A program made the translations under genes and the position numbers. The notes beneath the pieces were generated by a model. That model was given only the letters and a program-made list of their open reading frames with translations, had not been told where the DNA came from and searched no databases. This document shows, in pieces, positions 15,531-22,812 of a DNA stretch of 64,000 nt. The stretch is taken from contig CAWGCG010000003.1 in NCBI GenBank assembly GCA_963821025.1, forward strand, positions 620,001 through 684,000. Reading direction: 5' to 3'. This DNA comes from WHSW01 sp963821025. Its GTDB lineage: Bacteria; Actinomycetota; Thermoleophilia; Solirubrobacterales; 70-9. How positions within the stretch are numbered: the first letter of the stretch is position 1; each line of letters begins with the position of its first letter.

Positions 15531-15824
15531 TTAGGCTGCCCGCCGTAGGGCTGCGAGAGAGGCTCGCTTGGCTTCGGTACCCGCGGCCTCATAGATCGTC
15601 ACGCCGACCTTGGGCACGAGGGGATCGCTGATCTTGCAAGTCCCGGTTAGCTCGACCAACTCGGCAGCGTCGGGGTAGGTGCATTCACGCTTGCCGCTCG
15701 GCGCGCCCTCCCTGTGGTCGTCGAAGGCTTCCAGTGAAGTGAAGTGACCCCGGCAAGATCGGCAGTGACAGTGGCAGTAGATCGTGGCCGTGCACCGAGT
15801 AGAGCACTGTCCGCGGGCGGCACC
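15531..15824 (-). pseudogene. FDXHR-type small zinc-binding protein lacking a normal start
   Basis: This frame reads ATIYCHCHCRSCRGHF, then TSLEAFDDHREG, KRECTYPDAAELVELTG and ends LAALRRAA. The CxC-x2-C cluster, the FDxHR motif and the following Cys match the FDXHR putative zinc-binding family known from actinophages and actinobacteria. Between the upstream stop (15825-15827) and the motif there is no ATG, GTG or TTG. An ACG at 15789-15791 sits where a MATIYC start would be expected, so a mutated ATG or a non-standard start is likely. The frame has no internal stop. Its function is unknown, and phage origin is plausible. Confidence 0.6.
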
Positions 15825-16034
15825 TCAGACCGAAAAGGGGGGCAAAAGCGTTTGCGCTCTTTAGAACACGATTTTGCCTTTCCCAACGCCTTGCTTCCCG
15901 TGAGCTCACGGGTGCCGCTTGACCGCTGTCACCGCGCGCGCGTCGGTCAGTACCGGCCCTCGGCCCCGTCGCCTCGCAGCCCTCCGACAGCAAGGATGAC
16001 GAGGCCCGTGAAACCACTCCTCGGACTGCCGGCG

Positions 16035-16586
16035 TCAGTCCCCCTTGTTCCCTCGTCCGAAGCGGACGATCTTCGAGTCCGTGATCGACAACAGCTCCTC
16101 GTCCCGGTCGCCTGCGGTGTAGTAGACGCGGCTGCTGACACCGATCTGTGGCCGCCGCGAGCTGACGATAGCCCGGCCTTCGTCAAAGACCAACTCCGGA
16201 TTGCAGACGGAATTGGACAAGGTCAGCTCAGGCGGAAGATCCCGTGAGCTGAAGTCGATGGTGAAGTCCGGCGGGATGGAGAGGGATGTCATGCAGACTG
16301 GCGAGGTGTTGTCGGTGAGGCCTTTGAAGTACGAGACAGAGACGAGATTGGGCAGATCCGACTGGTTCGTGACCGACACGACGGTCGCTGTCCGAATTGC
16401 GCCGCCGGTCTCCGAGTGCATGTACGTCACCAGGTAGCGGGGAACGCCGGGGAGGCCGGTGCTGGGGGAAGTCTTTTCGAGTTCCCCGAGTTCGATGTGC
16501 CTCTCGAGCCGGCTCAGCGCCCCCGGATCCGTGGGAACGTTAGGTGCCTTCTTGGTGAACTCTTTCGTCGAGGCCTTGTTTTCCAT
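16035..16586 (-). CDS. Hypothetical protein, no recognised family
   Basis: A 183-residue hydrophilic protein with no signal peptide or membrane helix. The Lys-rich start (MENKASTKEFTKKAPNVP) is followed by a beta-rich body with Ser/Thr/Val strands, and the C-terminus is basic (KIVRFGRGNKGD). AAGGAG lies 8-9 nt before the ATG, so it is very likely a real gene. Codon use is less GC-rich than in the flanking core genes. An 18-bp tandem repeat lies 24-62 bases upstream. I cannot assign a function. Confidence 0.7.
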   Translation of the reverse strand: MENKASTKEFTKKAPNVPTDPGALSRLERHIELGELEKTSPSTGLPGVPRYLVTYMHSETGGAIRTATVVSVTNQSDLPNLVSVSYFKGLTDNTSPVCMTSLSIPPDFTIDFSSRDLPPELTLSNSVCNPELVFDEGRAIVSSRRPQIGVSSRVYYTAGDRDEELLSITDSKIVRFGRGNKGD

Positions 16587-17107
16587 GGTGAGGTCTCCTT
16601 GTGGAAATGGCTAGAGCAGGCGTGGGTCGAGCTAGAGCAGGCGTGGGTTGGCGGCTCCACCTCCTCTCTCTCGACGAAAATTGCCTCACGACCGCCGGAG
16701 GCCGGCCCGGGGCCCAACAATCTCGGACGCGACTCAGCGCGCCGAATACTTTCGCCGCATTAGCAGGCATGTACCCCTCCGTCAAGGGCAACCGATCCTG
16801 AGAAACCGCAAATTGCGTCTTCTCGAGCTCGCGGGCAGCCATCTCGGCCTGTTGACGCTGGCCGGCGGCTAGGGCCCGCTGCATCCGGGCAGGGGCTGAG
16901 GCGTCTGCTCCTTTACGAACATATGTTCCCCTACGAGTCAAGGGACACGGATAGCGGTCGCGGGCTCGTAGACGTTGAGGGACAAAGCAGGCCCGACGAC
17001 GACGACGATCACCGGGAACGCGAACGCAAGCAGTCGCGGCGACCGCCCCGCTGTTGGTGACGACTGCGTGACACGATCGCGGAGAAGCAACTGATTGGAG
17101 TTCCCAA
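16587..17107. other. Intergenic region between divergent genes; one weak minus-strand ORF
   Basis: This 520-base gap separates the divergent genes at 16586 and 17108. It holds the tandem repeat at 16610-16648. A minus-strand frame reads MQRALAAGQRQQAEMAAREL from about 16886, but its frame continues out of coding character into the neighbouring gene. I do not call it a gene. GAACATATGTTC at about 16918-16929 is a 12-bp palindrome. Confidence 0.4.
16610..16648. repeat. 18-bp tandem direct repeat, 21-bp period
   Basis: GCTAGAGCAGGCGTGGGT occurs at 16610-16627 and 16631-16648, two helical turns apart, upstream of the minus-strand hypothetical gene. It could be an operator, an iteron-like site or a simple duplication. 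Confidence 0.6.
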
Positions 17108-17344
17108 ATGCCCGCCTTCATCGCGTTCTCAGGTAACCGTGGCGACCACATCCAAGTCGAGGGGGACCTCGCGTCGGCTGTGGCTGCAATGGAGCCCAAA
17201 GCTCGAGTCTCGGGGATGGTCCGACTGACCCAGATTGCCGGGGAGGGGCAAACCGTCGAGCCGACAACGGTCTACGTCAACCCAGAGCGGATTGCCTACT
17301 TTCGTGAGGCCGAGCAGAGCTCCTATCGCACGGAAGGGGTCTAG
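17108..17344 (+). CDS. Small hypothetical protein, likely beta-rich
   Basis: A 78-residue protein with alternating polar and hydrophobic segments (FIAFSGN, HIQVEGDLASAV, VRLTQIAGEG, TTVYVNPERIAYFREAE). This suggests a small beta barrel or sandwich. TTGGAG lies about 8 nt before the ATG. It has no signal peptide. The C-terminus YVNPERIAYFRE resembles short regulatory or phage-type proteins, but I recognise no family. Confidence 0.6.
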   Translation: MPAFIAFSGNRGDHIQVEGDLASAVAAMEPKARVSGMVRLTQIAGEGQTVEPTTVYVNPERIAYFREAEQSSYRTEGV

Positions 17345-17438
17345 CCAGGCTTGCGCCGCGGCGTCCTCGACGTGCTGGGGCGCACCTGATCGACTGCGGG
17401 GCGCTCGCGCGCACTAGAGAGGCTACATTTGCTTCGAG

Positions 17439-17642
17439 ATGGAGGGCGGGGAGCATTCTTCAAGAGAACTAACGGTCTCCGTCAAGGTGCCGTGCCAAGA
17501 GTGCGGCGGTCTGGGCTACATCCAGAGGGTAAAAGCGGGCCATGTCGTTGGCGACAAGGCGAAGAAGTGCCGCACCTGCCGCGGTAGAGGTCTAATCCCG
17601 AATGACATGCCTATTTCTCAGTTGCGAGAGCTACTGAAATGA
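17439..17642 (+). CDS. Small DnaJ-type zinc-finger protein
   Basis: A 67-residue protein with two CxxCxGxG-like motifs, CQECGGLG (about 20-27) and CRTCRGRG (about 45-52), separated by a basic loop. That is one zinc site of the DnaJ Cys-rich domain without J domain or substrate-binding domain. TACATT sits 9 nt before the ATG with no Shine-Dalgarno, so near-leaderless expression is likely. Such stand-alone fingers occur in phages and small regulatory proteins. Role unknown. Confidence 0.65.
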   Translation: MEGGEHSSRELTVSVKVPCQECGGLGYIQRVKAGHVVGDKAKKCRTCRGRGLIPNDMPISQLRELLK

Positions 17643-17700
17643 CTCGACCCTCCTAGGCGCCGGCGAGGGGCAAGCAGGTCTGACGGTTAGGCCATCGATA

Positions 17701-17732
17701 ACGGGCTCGCCATCGGGCGGGCCCTGCTCCCT
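17701..17732 (-). terminator. Possible terminator for the secreted TSP3-repeat gene
   Basis: On the minus strand GGGCCCGCC and GGCGAGCCC pair at 8 of 9 positions around a CGAT loop, directly after the stop at 17737. There is no clear T-run. Confidence 0.35.
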
Positions 17733-17736
17733 GCGC

Positions 17737-18630
17737 TCAGTCGATCACCTTGAACTTGTCCTTGGCCGGCGCTCCGACGTTGCCCGCGAGGTCGGTGGCT
17801 CTGACGTTGAACTTGAACTTGCCGTCGGCGAGTCGCTTGTACTTACGCGGTGAGTCGCAGTCGGAGAACCGCTTGACCGCTCGCTTGAGTCCTTTGCCTT
17901 TGAGCTTGCACTCAAAGACTGCGGTTGGGTCGTTTGACTCAAACTTGAACTTGACCTTGGACTTGTCGAGCTTGTTCGGAGCGCCCTTGGTGATCGTCGT
18001 CTCGGGCGGGTCGGTGTCGGGTGGAACCGGACAGTTCCCGCCCGATACCGATGGGTCCTGGGTTTCGTCGCCGAAGCCGTCGCCGTCACAGTCGGTCTCC
18101 AAGGTCGCTGCGATGTCGAGCTGCGATAGTCCATCCGGTAGTAGCGCGATGGTGCTTCCCGGGCCCGGATCGCCCGTCCCGACGCGGAACAAGTACCCCG
18201 GTCCGGGGTTGTTGTCTGCGCATTGGGTGTCAGTGGTGGCCAGATAGAACCCGATCGCGTCGCCGGCCTGCACTGTGATGCGCGTCGCATACGTGTTGAG
18301 CTGTCCGACGAGAGGAGTCCTCAGCTCGCTTTCCCCGACGATCGTGAAGTTATTTGTGGTTCCCTGCCGCCGGACTACCTTCAGCCTCATTTGCGGGGTC
18401 GGCCCGGCAGCGCCAAGATAGCTCCAAGAGGTGATGATCCCGGCCGACGGTGCCGAATACTGACCCCCCGGCGAGACTGCCTGAATGTAGGTAGCGCCGC
18501 CGAGACAATTGCTGTCGGTCGGGTCGATCGCCTCCCCAAACGTCACCGCCCCGGACGCTGACGGCGGGACTGCCACGGCCAGCATCACGACGCCCGCCAC
18601 CAGGCCCACTCTCACCCGCGCACCGACCAT
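17737..18630 (-). CDS. Secreted protein with thrombospondin-3-like calcium repeat and Ig-like C-terminus
   Basis: A 297-residue exported protein. The signal peptide is about residues 1-28 (VGLVAGVVMLAVAVPPSASGA). A beta-sandwich-like region of about 150 residues is followed by the acidic repeat DCDGDGFGDETQDPS (TSP3-type calcium binding). The C-terminal domain, TDPPETTITKGAPNK onwards, resembles surface Ig-like repeats (FECKLKGKG, RATDLAGNVG). The start is set by ATG 18630 with GAGAGG 5 nt upstream. A frame extends 42 codons further but lacks support. This architecture is common in Solirubrobacterales, and the function is probably surface-associated. Confidence 0.75.
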   Translation of the reverse strand: MVGARVRVGLVAGVVMLAVAVPPSASGAVTFGEAIDPTDSNCLGGATYIQAVSPGGQYSAPSAGIITSWSYLGAAGPTPQMRLKVVRRQGTTNNFTIVGESELRTPLVGQLNTYATRITVQAGDAIGFYLATTDTQCADNNPGPGYLFRVGTGDPGPGSTIALLPDGLSQLDIAATLETDCDGDGFGDETQDPSVSGGNCPVPPDTDPPETTITKGAPNKLDKSKVKFKFESNDPTAVFECKLKGKGLKRAVKRFSDCDSPRKYKRLADGKFKFNVRATDLAGNVGAPAKDKFKVID

Positions 18631-18764
18631 GCCGACCTCTCGAGTCGCTTCGTGCCTGATCGAACCTATCCTGGGCGAACCCGCTTCGTCAACCTCCCAA
18701 CTCGTTGAAGCCGCCAGATTAGGGCCTTTGTGCGGCGGCGAATGGGATGCCCGCAAACAAATAA

Positions 18765-19157
18765 CGGCAGCCCGATCTGTTGCTGCTCGACGTCAACCTC
18801 CCCGACACCCCGGGGCTCGACGTGCTGCGCGAGATCCGCGCCACCGAGGGGGTCACCGGGCGCTATGACCCCGAGCTGCCGGTGCTCGATCCTGTTGAGT
18901 CGGGGCGCTCGATCCGCCAGGTGCAGAAGCTGCTCGGCCACCACGCCCCGAGCTTCACCCTCGACACCTACATCCACCTGATGGACGAGGGGATCGGCGC
19001 CGCACTCGATCTCGACGCCGAGCTTGGCGCGGGCGAGGCGGCCCGAGTCGGAGCCGGTGCCGACCGCGAAGCGGTCTTCCGAGGCTCCTGCTCGCCAGTA
19101 GGAGGTCCGTCTAGGCCATCACAGCCGGGCCTAGCGCTTCTCGTCCAAAGCGGCTGA
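18765..19157 (+). pseudogene. Chimeric remnant: receiver-domain fragment joined to the end of a tyrosine recombinase
   Basis: The open frame starts after a stop at 18762-18764. The first part reads PDLLLLDVNLPDTPGLDVLR, the phospho-acceptor strand of a response-regulator receiver. Near 18888-18898 it switches to SGRSIRQVQKLLGHHAP and TLDTYIHLMDE, the C-terminal box of XerC/D-type integrases including the catalytic Tyr, without the Arg-His-Arg residues. Both parts are incomplete, so this is a fusion scar and not a working gene. It marks past recombinase activity in this region. Confidence 0.75.
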
Positions 19158-19180
19158 ACAGCGACGCGTCGGCTAGCGCC

Positions 19181-19208
19181 TTGACTTCGCCATCTGCGGG
19201 CGTAGGGT
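19181..19208 (+). promoter_or_regulatory. Sigma-70-type promoter for the secreted barrel protein
   Basis: TTGACT (19181-19186) and TAGGGT (19203-19208) are separated by 16 bp. About 75 bases of leader then lead to AGGAGG and the ATG at 19291. Confidence 0.55.
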
Positions 19209-19290
19209 GGTGATGTTCAGCACAAACGTGCCGAGATCGTCGTCCTGATTCTCGTCCCGCCAGGAGCGAATCAGCTAGTCAGGAGGAAAC

Positions 19291-19809
19291 ATGAATACCG
19301 TTCGACGAATCGGCGTCCTCGCCGCCCTTGCCGTCTCAATGGCAGCGGTGGGACCGGCTCCTGTGAGTGCGACGTCGAACCAGATTTCGGGCATCGGGGT
19401 CTTCGACACGTCGGGCATGACCTGCCCCGGCCCTCCGGACGGCTACGCCGACTTCGTCAGCTACTCGCCGATCATCCTGACCGGCAGCCTGGAGGGCTGC
19501 TGGTACACGAAGATCGACAGCGTGAAGGACAACGGAGCACCCAGCGGCGTCTACCTGGAGAGCGGTCGAGAAGTCTTTGTGGGCAGCCTCAACGGCGGCC
19601 CAACCGGGCTGTTCGCCACCACCTACAAGTTCGAGTCTAAGTGGGATCCCGACGTCTCCACAGGCACGGAAGTCCGTGGACGATGCCAGCATCCCATCGT
19701 CGTGGGCAGTGGAACCGGAGGATTCGATGGGGCCACTGGGCGTCTCGACTTTAAGGACGTCGTCGCTGACGGCAGCTACCTCTACCGTGGTCACGTCAAG
19801 GTTCCTTGA
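19291..19809 (+). CDS. Secreted beta-barrel protein of unknown function
   Basis: A 172-residue protein. Its signal peptide (about 1-28, ending PAPVSA) is followed by a strand-rich body and the end motif GTGGFDGATGRLDFKDV. That pattern is typical of allene-oxide-cyclase-like or dirigent-like barrels and related actinobacterial secreted proteins. The two Cys pairs (MTCPGP, GCWYTK, GRCQHP) could form disulfides. The start is well supported by AGGAGG and a promoter. The ligand or activity is not known. Confidence 0.7.
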   Translation: MNTVRRIGVLAALAVSMAAVGPAPVSATSNQISGIGVFDTSGMTCPGPPDGYADFVSYSPIILTGSLEGCWYTKIDSVKDNGAPSGVYLESGREVFVGSLNGGPTGLFATTYKFESKWDPDVSTGTEVRGRCQHPIVVGSGTGGFDGATGRLDFKDVVADGSYLYRGHVKVP

Positions 19810-20045
19810 CCCGACCGCCTGTTCGTTGCAGACAGAGAGCGTCAAAGCGGCCCCCGCCCCGTAGGACGAAGGCCGCGTCAACCAGGCCCGAAATCGCTGA
19901 GATCCTCGGAGTGGACGGCTTCCGGCCGCTAAACAGGTCGTCGGCTGCGCAGTCGATCGAACGCGTTCGATCCTTTGAGCGCCGGTCGAGTCGGCGACCC
20001 CCTGCCGATCCCGCTTCGTCGAGATCAGCGGACGATTGTGCCGGC
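19810..20045. other. Intergenic region with an 18-bp perfect palindrome
   Basis: I see no gene. GATCGAACGCGTTCGATC at 19955-19972 is a perfect palindrome. It resembles an actinobacterial LexA box (TCGAAC-GTTCGA) but with 2 rather than 4 central bases, and no start codon lies near it. Confidence 0.45.
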
Positions 20046-20454
20046 CTACTCCGACAGCCCGGCGGCTTCGAGGGCGGAATCGTGATTGAGCCAATCCCAT
20101 GCGCTGATGACCTTGTCCTCTTGGAAGCGAACGACGGCGCTCCAATCGGAGTCGATCTCGACCCCGCTGATCGCCCCCCGCACGCGGATGTGTCCGAGCA
20201 CGACCAGACTCTCGCCGGACCATCGAGCCTCGTAAACGTCGAGTCGATACTCGTCCCACGCCGCTCGCACGTTGCGCCAAGCCCGCTCGACACCGTCGAG
20301 CCCGCTGAATACGCTCCCCGTCCCTTCGGTGCCCTTCGGGAATGCAGGGCGCCATTCGGCCTCGGGGTGCCATGCCTCAAGGAAGCCGCTGAGGTCCTGC
20401 CGGTTCCAGGCCACGATCGCTCGTGTGACGATCTCGACCTTCTCCTGGCGACAT
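20046..20454 (-). pseudogene. SnoaL/NTF2-like protein with a one-base shift at its start
   Basis: Residues from QEKVEIVTRAIVAWNRQDL onwards follow the SnoaL-like pattern seen in many actinobacterial proteins, with HPEAEWRPAFPKG, FSGLDGVERAWRNVRAAWDEY and WDWLNHDSALEAAGL. Family members usually begin MSQENVEIV. Here ATG TCG (20454-20449) is followed by one extra C (20448) before CAG GAG AAG, putting the start out of frame. Translation could still begin at GTG 20414 (122 residues), missing about 13 residues. It may be a real frameshift or a sequencing error. Confidence 0.6.
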
Positions 20455-20925
20455 CGCCCGCGCAGTATCGCCCAGCGCGAAATGCTGGGGAGGGGGCGGA
20501 CCCGCTGGCGCTTTCTGCGGACACCGCACCCACCTCGCTGCGAAGAAAAGCGATGACGAAATGCGATTTGCGATGAGATCGAAGTTGGCCCCTAGCACCG
20601 ACTACGTGATCGCGACCAGCGTTGCGACGGCGCCACCATCGACGATGTCGCGAAGGCGAACGCGTTTCCTAGCGACCGTGACACTTCCTGAACTTCTTGC
20701 CCGAGTCGCACCAGCAGGCGCGAGCCCCCGGCTGCCCTCGACCTCGGCGCTGAGCTGATGGAGGCGAATCTGACAATGAGTTCTCAACAACTCACGCCTT
20801 CCCACGGCAGCCAACCGATGGGGGAGCTGGCCTAATCATGCCTAGAACGCTTCCCTCAACTTCCCCCAACAGCCCCTTGCGTCCACGATAGTTTCCCGGG
20901 TGACGTCGGAACCTGAGGAGGAGAG
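20455..20925. other. Region with a SEC-C remnant and no intact gene
   Basis: Apart from the SEC-C fragment at 20669-20791, I find no coding region. The segment leads up to the acyl-CoA ligase gene, whose Shine-Dalgarno GAGGAGGAGAG lies just before 20926. Confidence 0.4.
20669..20791 (-). pseudogene. C-terminal fragment of a SEC-C zinc-motif protein
   Basis: The frame ends ARACWCDSGKKFRKCHGR and then a stop. This is the SEC-C pattern CxCxSGKKxKxCHG, used for zinc binding at protein C-termini (for example SecA and YchJ-like proteins). The frame opens after a stop at 20792-20794 with no start codon, and no SEC-C partner domain is seen upstream. It is a remnant. Confidence 0.6.
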
Positions 20926-22746
20926 ATGGAGGCGACGACGGCGGAGCGCTACGCGAGCGGCGGCCCCAGCAGGGGTCTGCACGCTCAGAACCTGGCGCTC
21001 GCGTTCGAGGCGACCGTGGAGCGAATCGGCGACGACCCGGCGATCATCTTCGGCGAGGGCGACGAGCAACGGACCTACAGCTGGGACGAAGTCGCCGCGC
21101 GAGTACGGCGGATCGCGGGTGGCCTCGCGAGCCTCGGTGTGAGCAAGGGCGACACGGTGGCGCTGATGCTCAACAACCGTCCCGAGTTCATCCTCTGCGA
21201 CCTCGCGGCGGTCTCGCTCGGCGGCGTCCCGTTCTCGATCTACCAGACGTCCTCGCCGGAGCAGATCCAGTACGTGTGCACGGATGCGGACGCCAAGGTT
21301 GCGGTGGTCGAAACCGCCTTCCTCGAGGTCTTCAACGAGGCGTGTGAGCAACTGCCGGGGATCGAGCACCTGATCGTGATCGACGGCGAGGGCGGTGCTC
21401 ACACGCTCGAGTCGCTGGAGGCGGTCGACCCCGACTTCGATACGGCGGATGCGGTTTCCGCGGTCGAGCCCGACGACCTCCTGACCCTGATCTACACCTC
21501 CGGGACGACCGGTCCGCCGAAGGGGGTGCAGCTCACTCACCGGAACCTGATGTGCCTGACCGCCGGGGTCGAGGGGATCATCGACTTCCCCGAGCGCGGC
21601 GCGAAGGTGATCTCCTGGCTCCCGGCCGCCCACATCGCCGAGCGCGGCGCCCACTACTACCTGCCGGTGATCCGCGGCTGCTCGGTGACGATCTGCCCCA
21701 ACCCACGCGAGATCGTCGACTGGCTGCCGAAGGTGCGCCCGACCTGGTTCTTCGCCGTGCCACGGATCTGGGAGAAGCTCAGGGCGGGCCTCGAGGCGAA
21801 GCTCGCGGCGATCCCCGGGGAGGAGGGGGAGAAGGCCCGGGCCGGGGTCGAGGCGGCGCTTGAGAAGGTGCGCCTGGAGCAGGCAGGCGAGGAGGTACCG
21901 GCGGAGCTCGCGGCCGGGGTCGCCGAGGCTGACGAGACGATGTTCTCGCACCTGCGCACGGCGCTCGGGCTGGACGAGGCGATCGCCGTCAACGTCGGCG
22001 CCGCGCCGACCCCGGTCGAGGTGCTCGAGTTCTTTCACGCGATCGGAATCGAGATCGGCGAGCTCTGGGGGATGTCGGAGACCTGCGGTGCCGCCACCGT
22101 CAACCCGCCCGACCGGATCAAGCTCGGGACCGTCGGGCCGCCGCTGCCCGGAGTCGAGATCCAGCTCGCCGAGGACGGCGAGGTGCTGGTTCGCGGCGAC
22201 CTGATCATGCCCGGCTACCGCAACATGCCCGAGAAGACAGCGGAGGCGATCGACGACGAAGGCTGGCTCGCCACCGGCGACATCGGCGAGCTCGACCGGG
22301 ACGGCTACCTGAAGATCGTCGATCGGAAGAAGGAGCTGATCATCAACGCCGCCGGCAAGAACATGTCGCCGGCGAACATCGAAGCGAAGCTGAAGGCGGC
22401 GAGCCCGCTGATCGGCCAGGCGGTGACGATCGGCGACGCGCGCCCCTACAACGTGGCCCTGATCGTCGTCGACCCCGACTTCGCTCCCGTGTGGGCAAAG
22501 CAGAACGGGCTCGACGACAAGGGCGTGGGCGAGCTCGCCCGCGAGCCCGCCTTGATCGCGGCGATCCAGGAGGGAGTCGACGCCGCCAACGCGAAGATGT
22601 CGAGGGTCGAGCAGATCAAGAGGTTCACCGTGCTCGAGACCGACTGGGCGCCCGGCGGCGACGAGCTCACGCCAACGATGAAGCTGAAGCGGCGCCCGAT
22701 CGCCGACAAGTACTCGGAGGAGATCGAGGCTCTCTACTCGGGCTGA
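20926..22746 (+). CDS. Long-chain acyl-CoA ligase (FadD15-like AMP-forming synthetase)
   Basis: A 606-residue ANL-superfamily enzyme that activates fatty acids with ATP and CoA. The P-loop motif YTSGTTGPPKGV is at about residue 191. ELWGMSETCG (A5), LATGDIGELDRDGYL (A7) and IVDRKKELIINAAGKNMSP (A8), plus the C-terminal Lys region TPTMKLKRR, are all present. The long insertion and C-terminus fit FadD15-type ligases. AGGAGGAGAG lies close to the ATG. It could feed the wax ester/DGAT enzyme at 44931-46370. Confidence 0.88.
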   Translation: MEATTAERYASGGPSRGLHAQNLALAFEATVERIGDDPAIIFGEGDEQRTYSWDEVAARVRRIAGGLASLGVSKGDTVALMLNNRPEFILCDLAAVSLGGVPFSIYQTSSPEQIQYVCTDADAKVAVVETAFLEVFNEACEQLPGIEHLIVIDGEGGAHTLESLEAVDPDFDTADAVSAVEPDDLLTLIYTSGTTGPPKGVQLTHRNLMCLTAGVEGIIDFPERGAKVISWLPAAHIAERGAHYYLPVIRGCSVTICPNPREIVDWLPKVRPTWFFAVPRIWEKLRAGLEAKLAAIPGEEGEKARAGVEAALEKVRLEQAGEEVPAELAAGVAEADETMFSHLRTALGLDEAIAVNVGAAPTPVEVLEFFHAIGIEIGELWGMSETCGAATVNPPDRIKLGTVGPPLPGVEIQLAEDGEVLVRGDLIMPGYRNMPEKTAEAIDDEGWLATGDIGELDRDGYLKIVDRKKELIINAAGKNMSPANIEAKLKAASPLIGQAVTIGDARPYNVALIVVDPDFAPVWAKQNGLDDKGVGELAREPALIAAIQEGVDAANAKMSRVEQIKRFTVLETDWAPGGDELTPTMKLKRRPIADKYSEEIEALYSG

Positions 22747-22812
22747 GCCGGCCCGCGGACCGATCGGGGGTGAGTAACTCAGTCGCGCTCGGCGATCGGT
22801 GGGGGCGCTCTA

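Noticed and set aside
15067..15631. Plus-strand open frames near 15275-15631
   Set aside because: They are low-complexity or antisense to the zinc-binding frame, with no motif and no ribosome site.
16540..17199. A 219-codon minus-strand frame covering the gap and the start of the 78-residue gene
   Set aside because: Only a middle part resembles protein; the ends overlap better-supported genes on both strands. Kept as a remark only.
19955..19972. A second LexA box
   Set aside because: The half-sites are separated by 2 and not 4 bases, and no start codon or promoter lies next to it.
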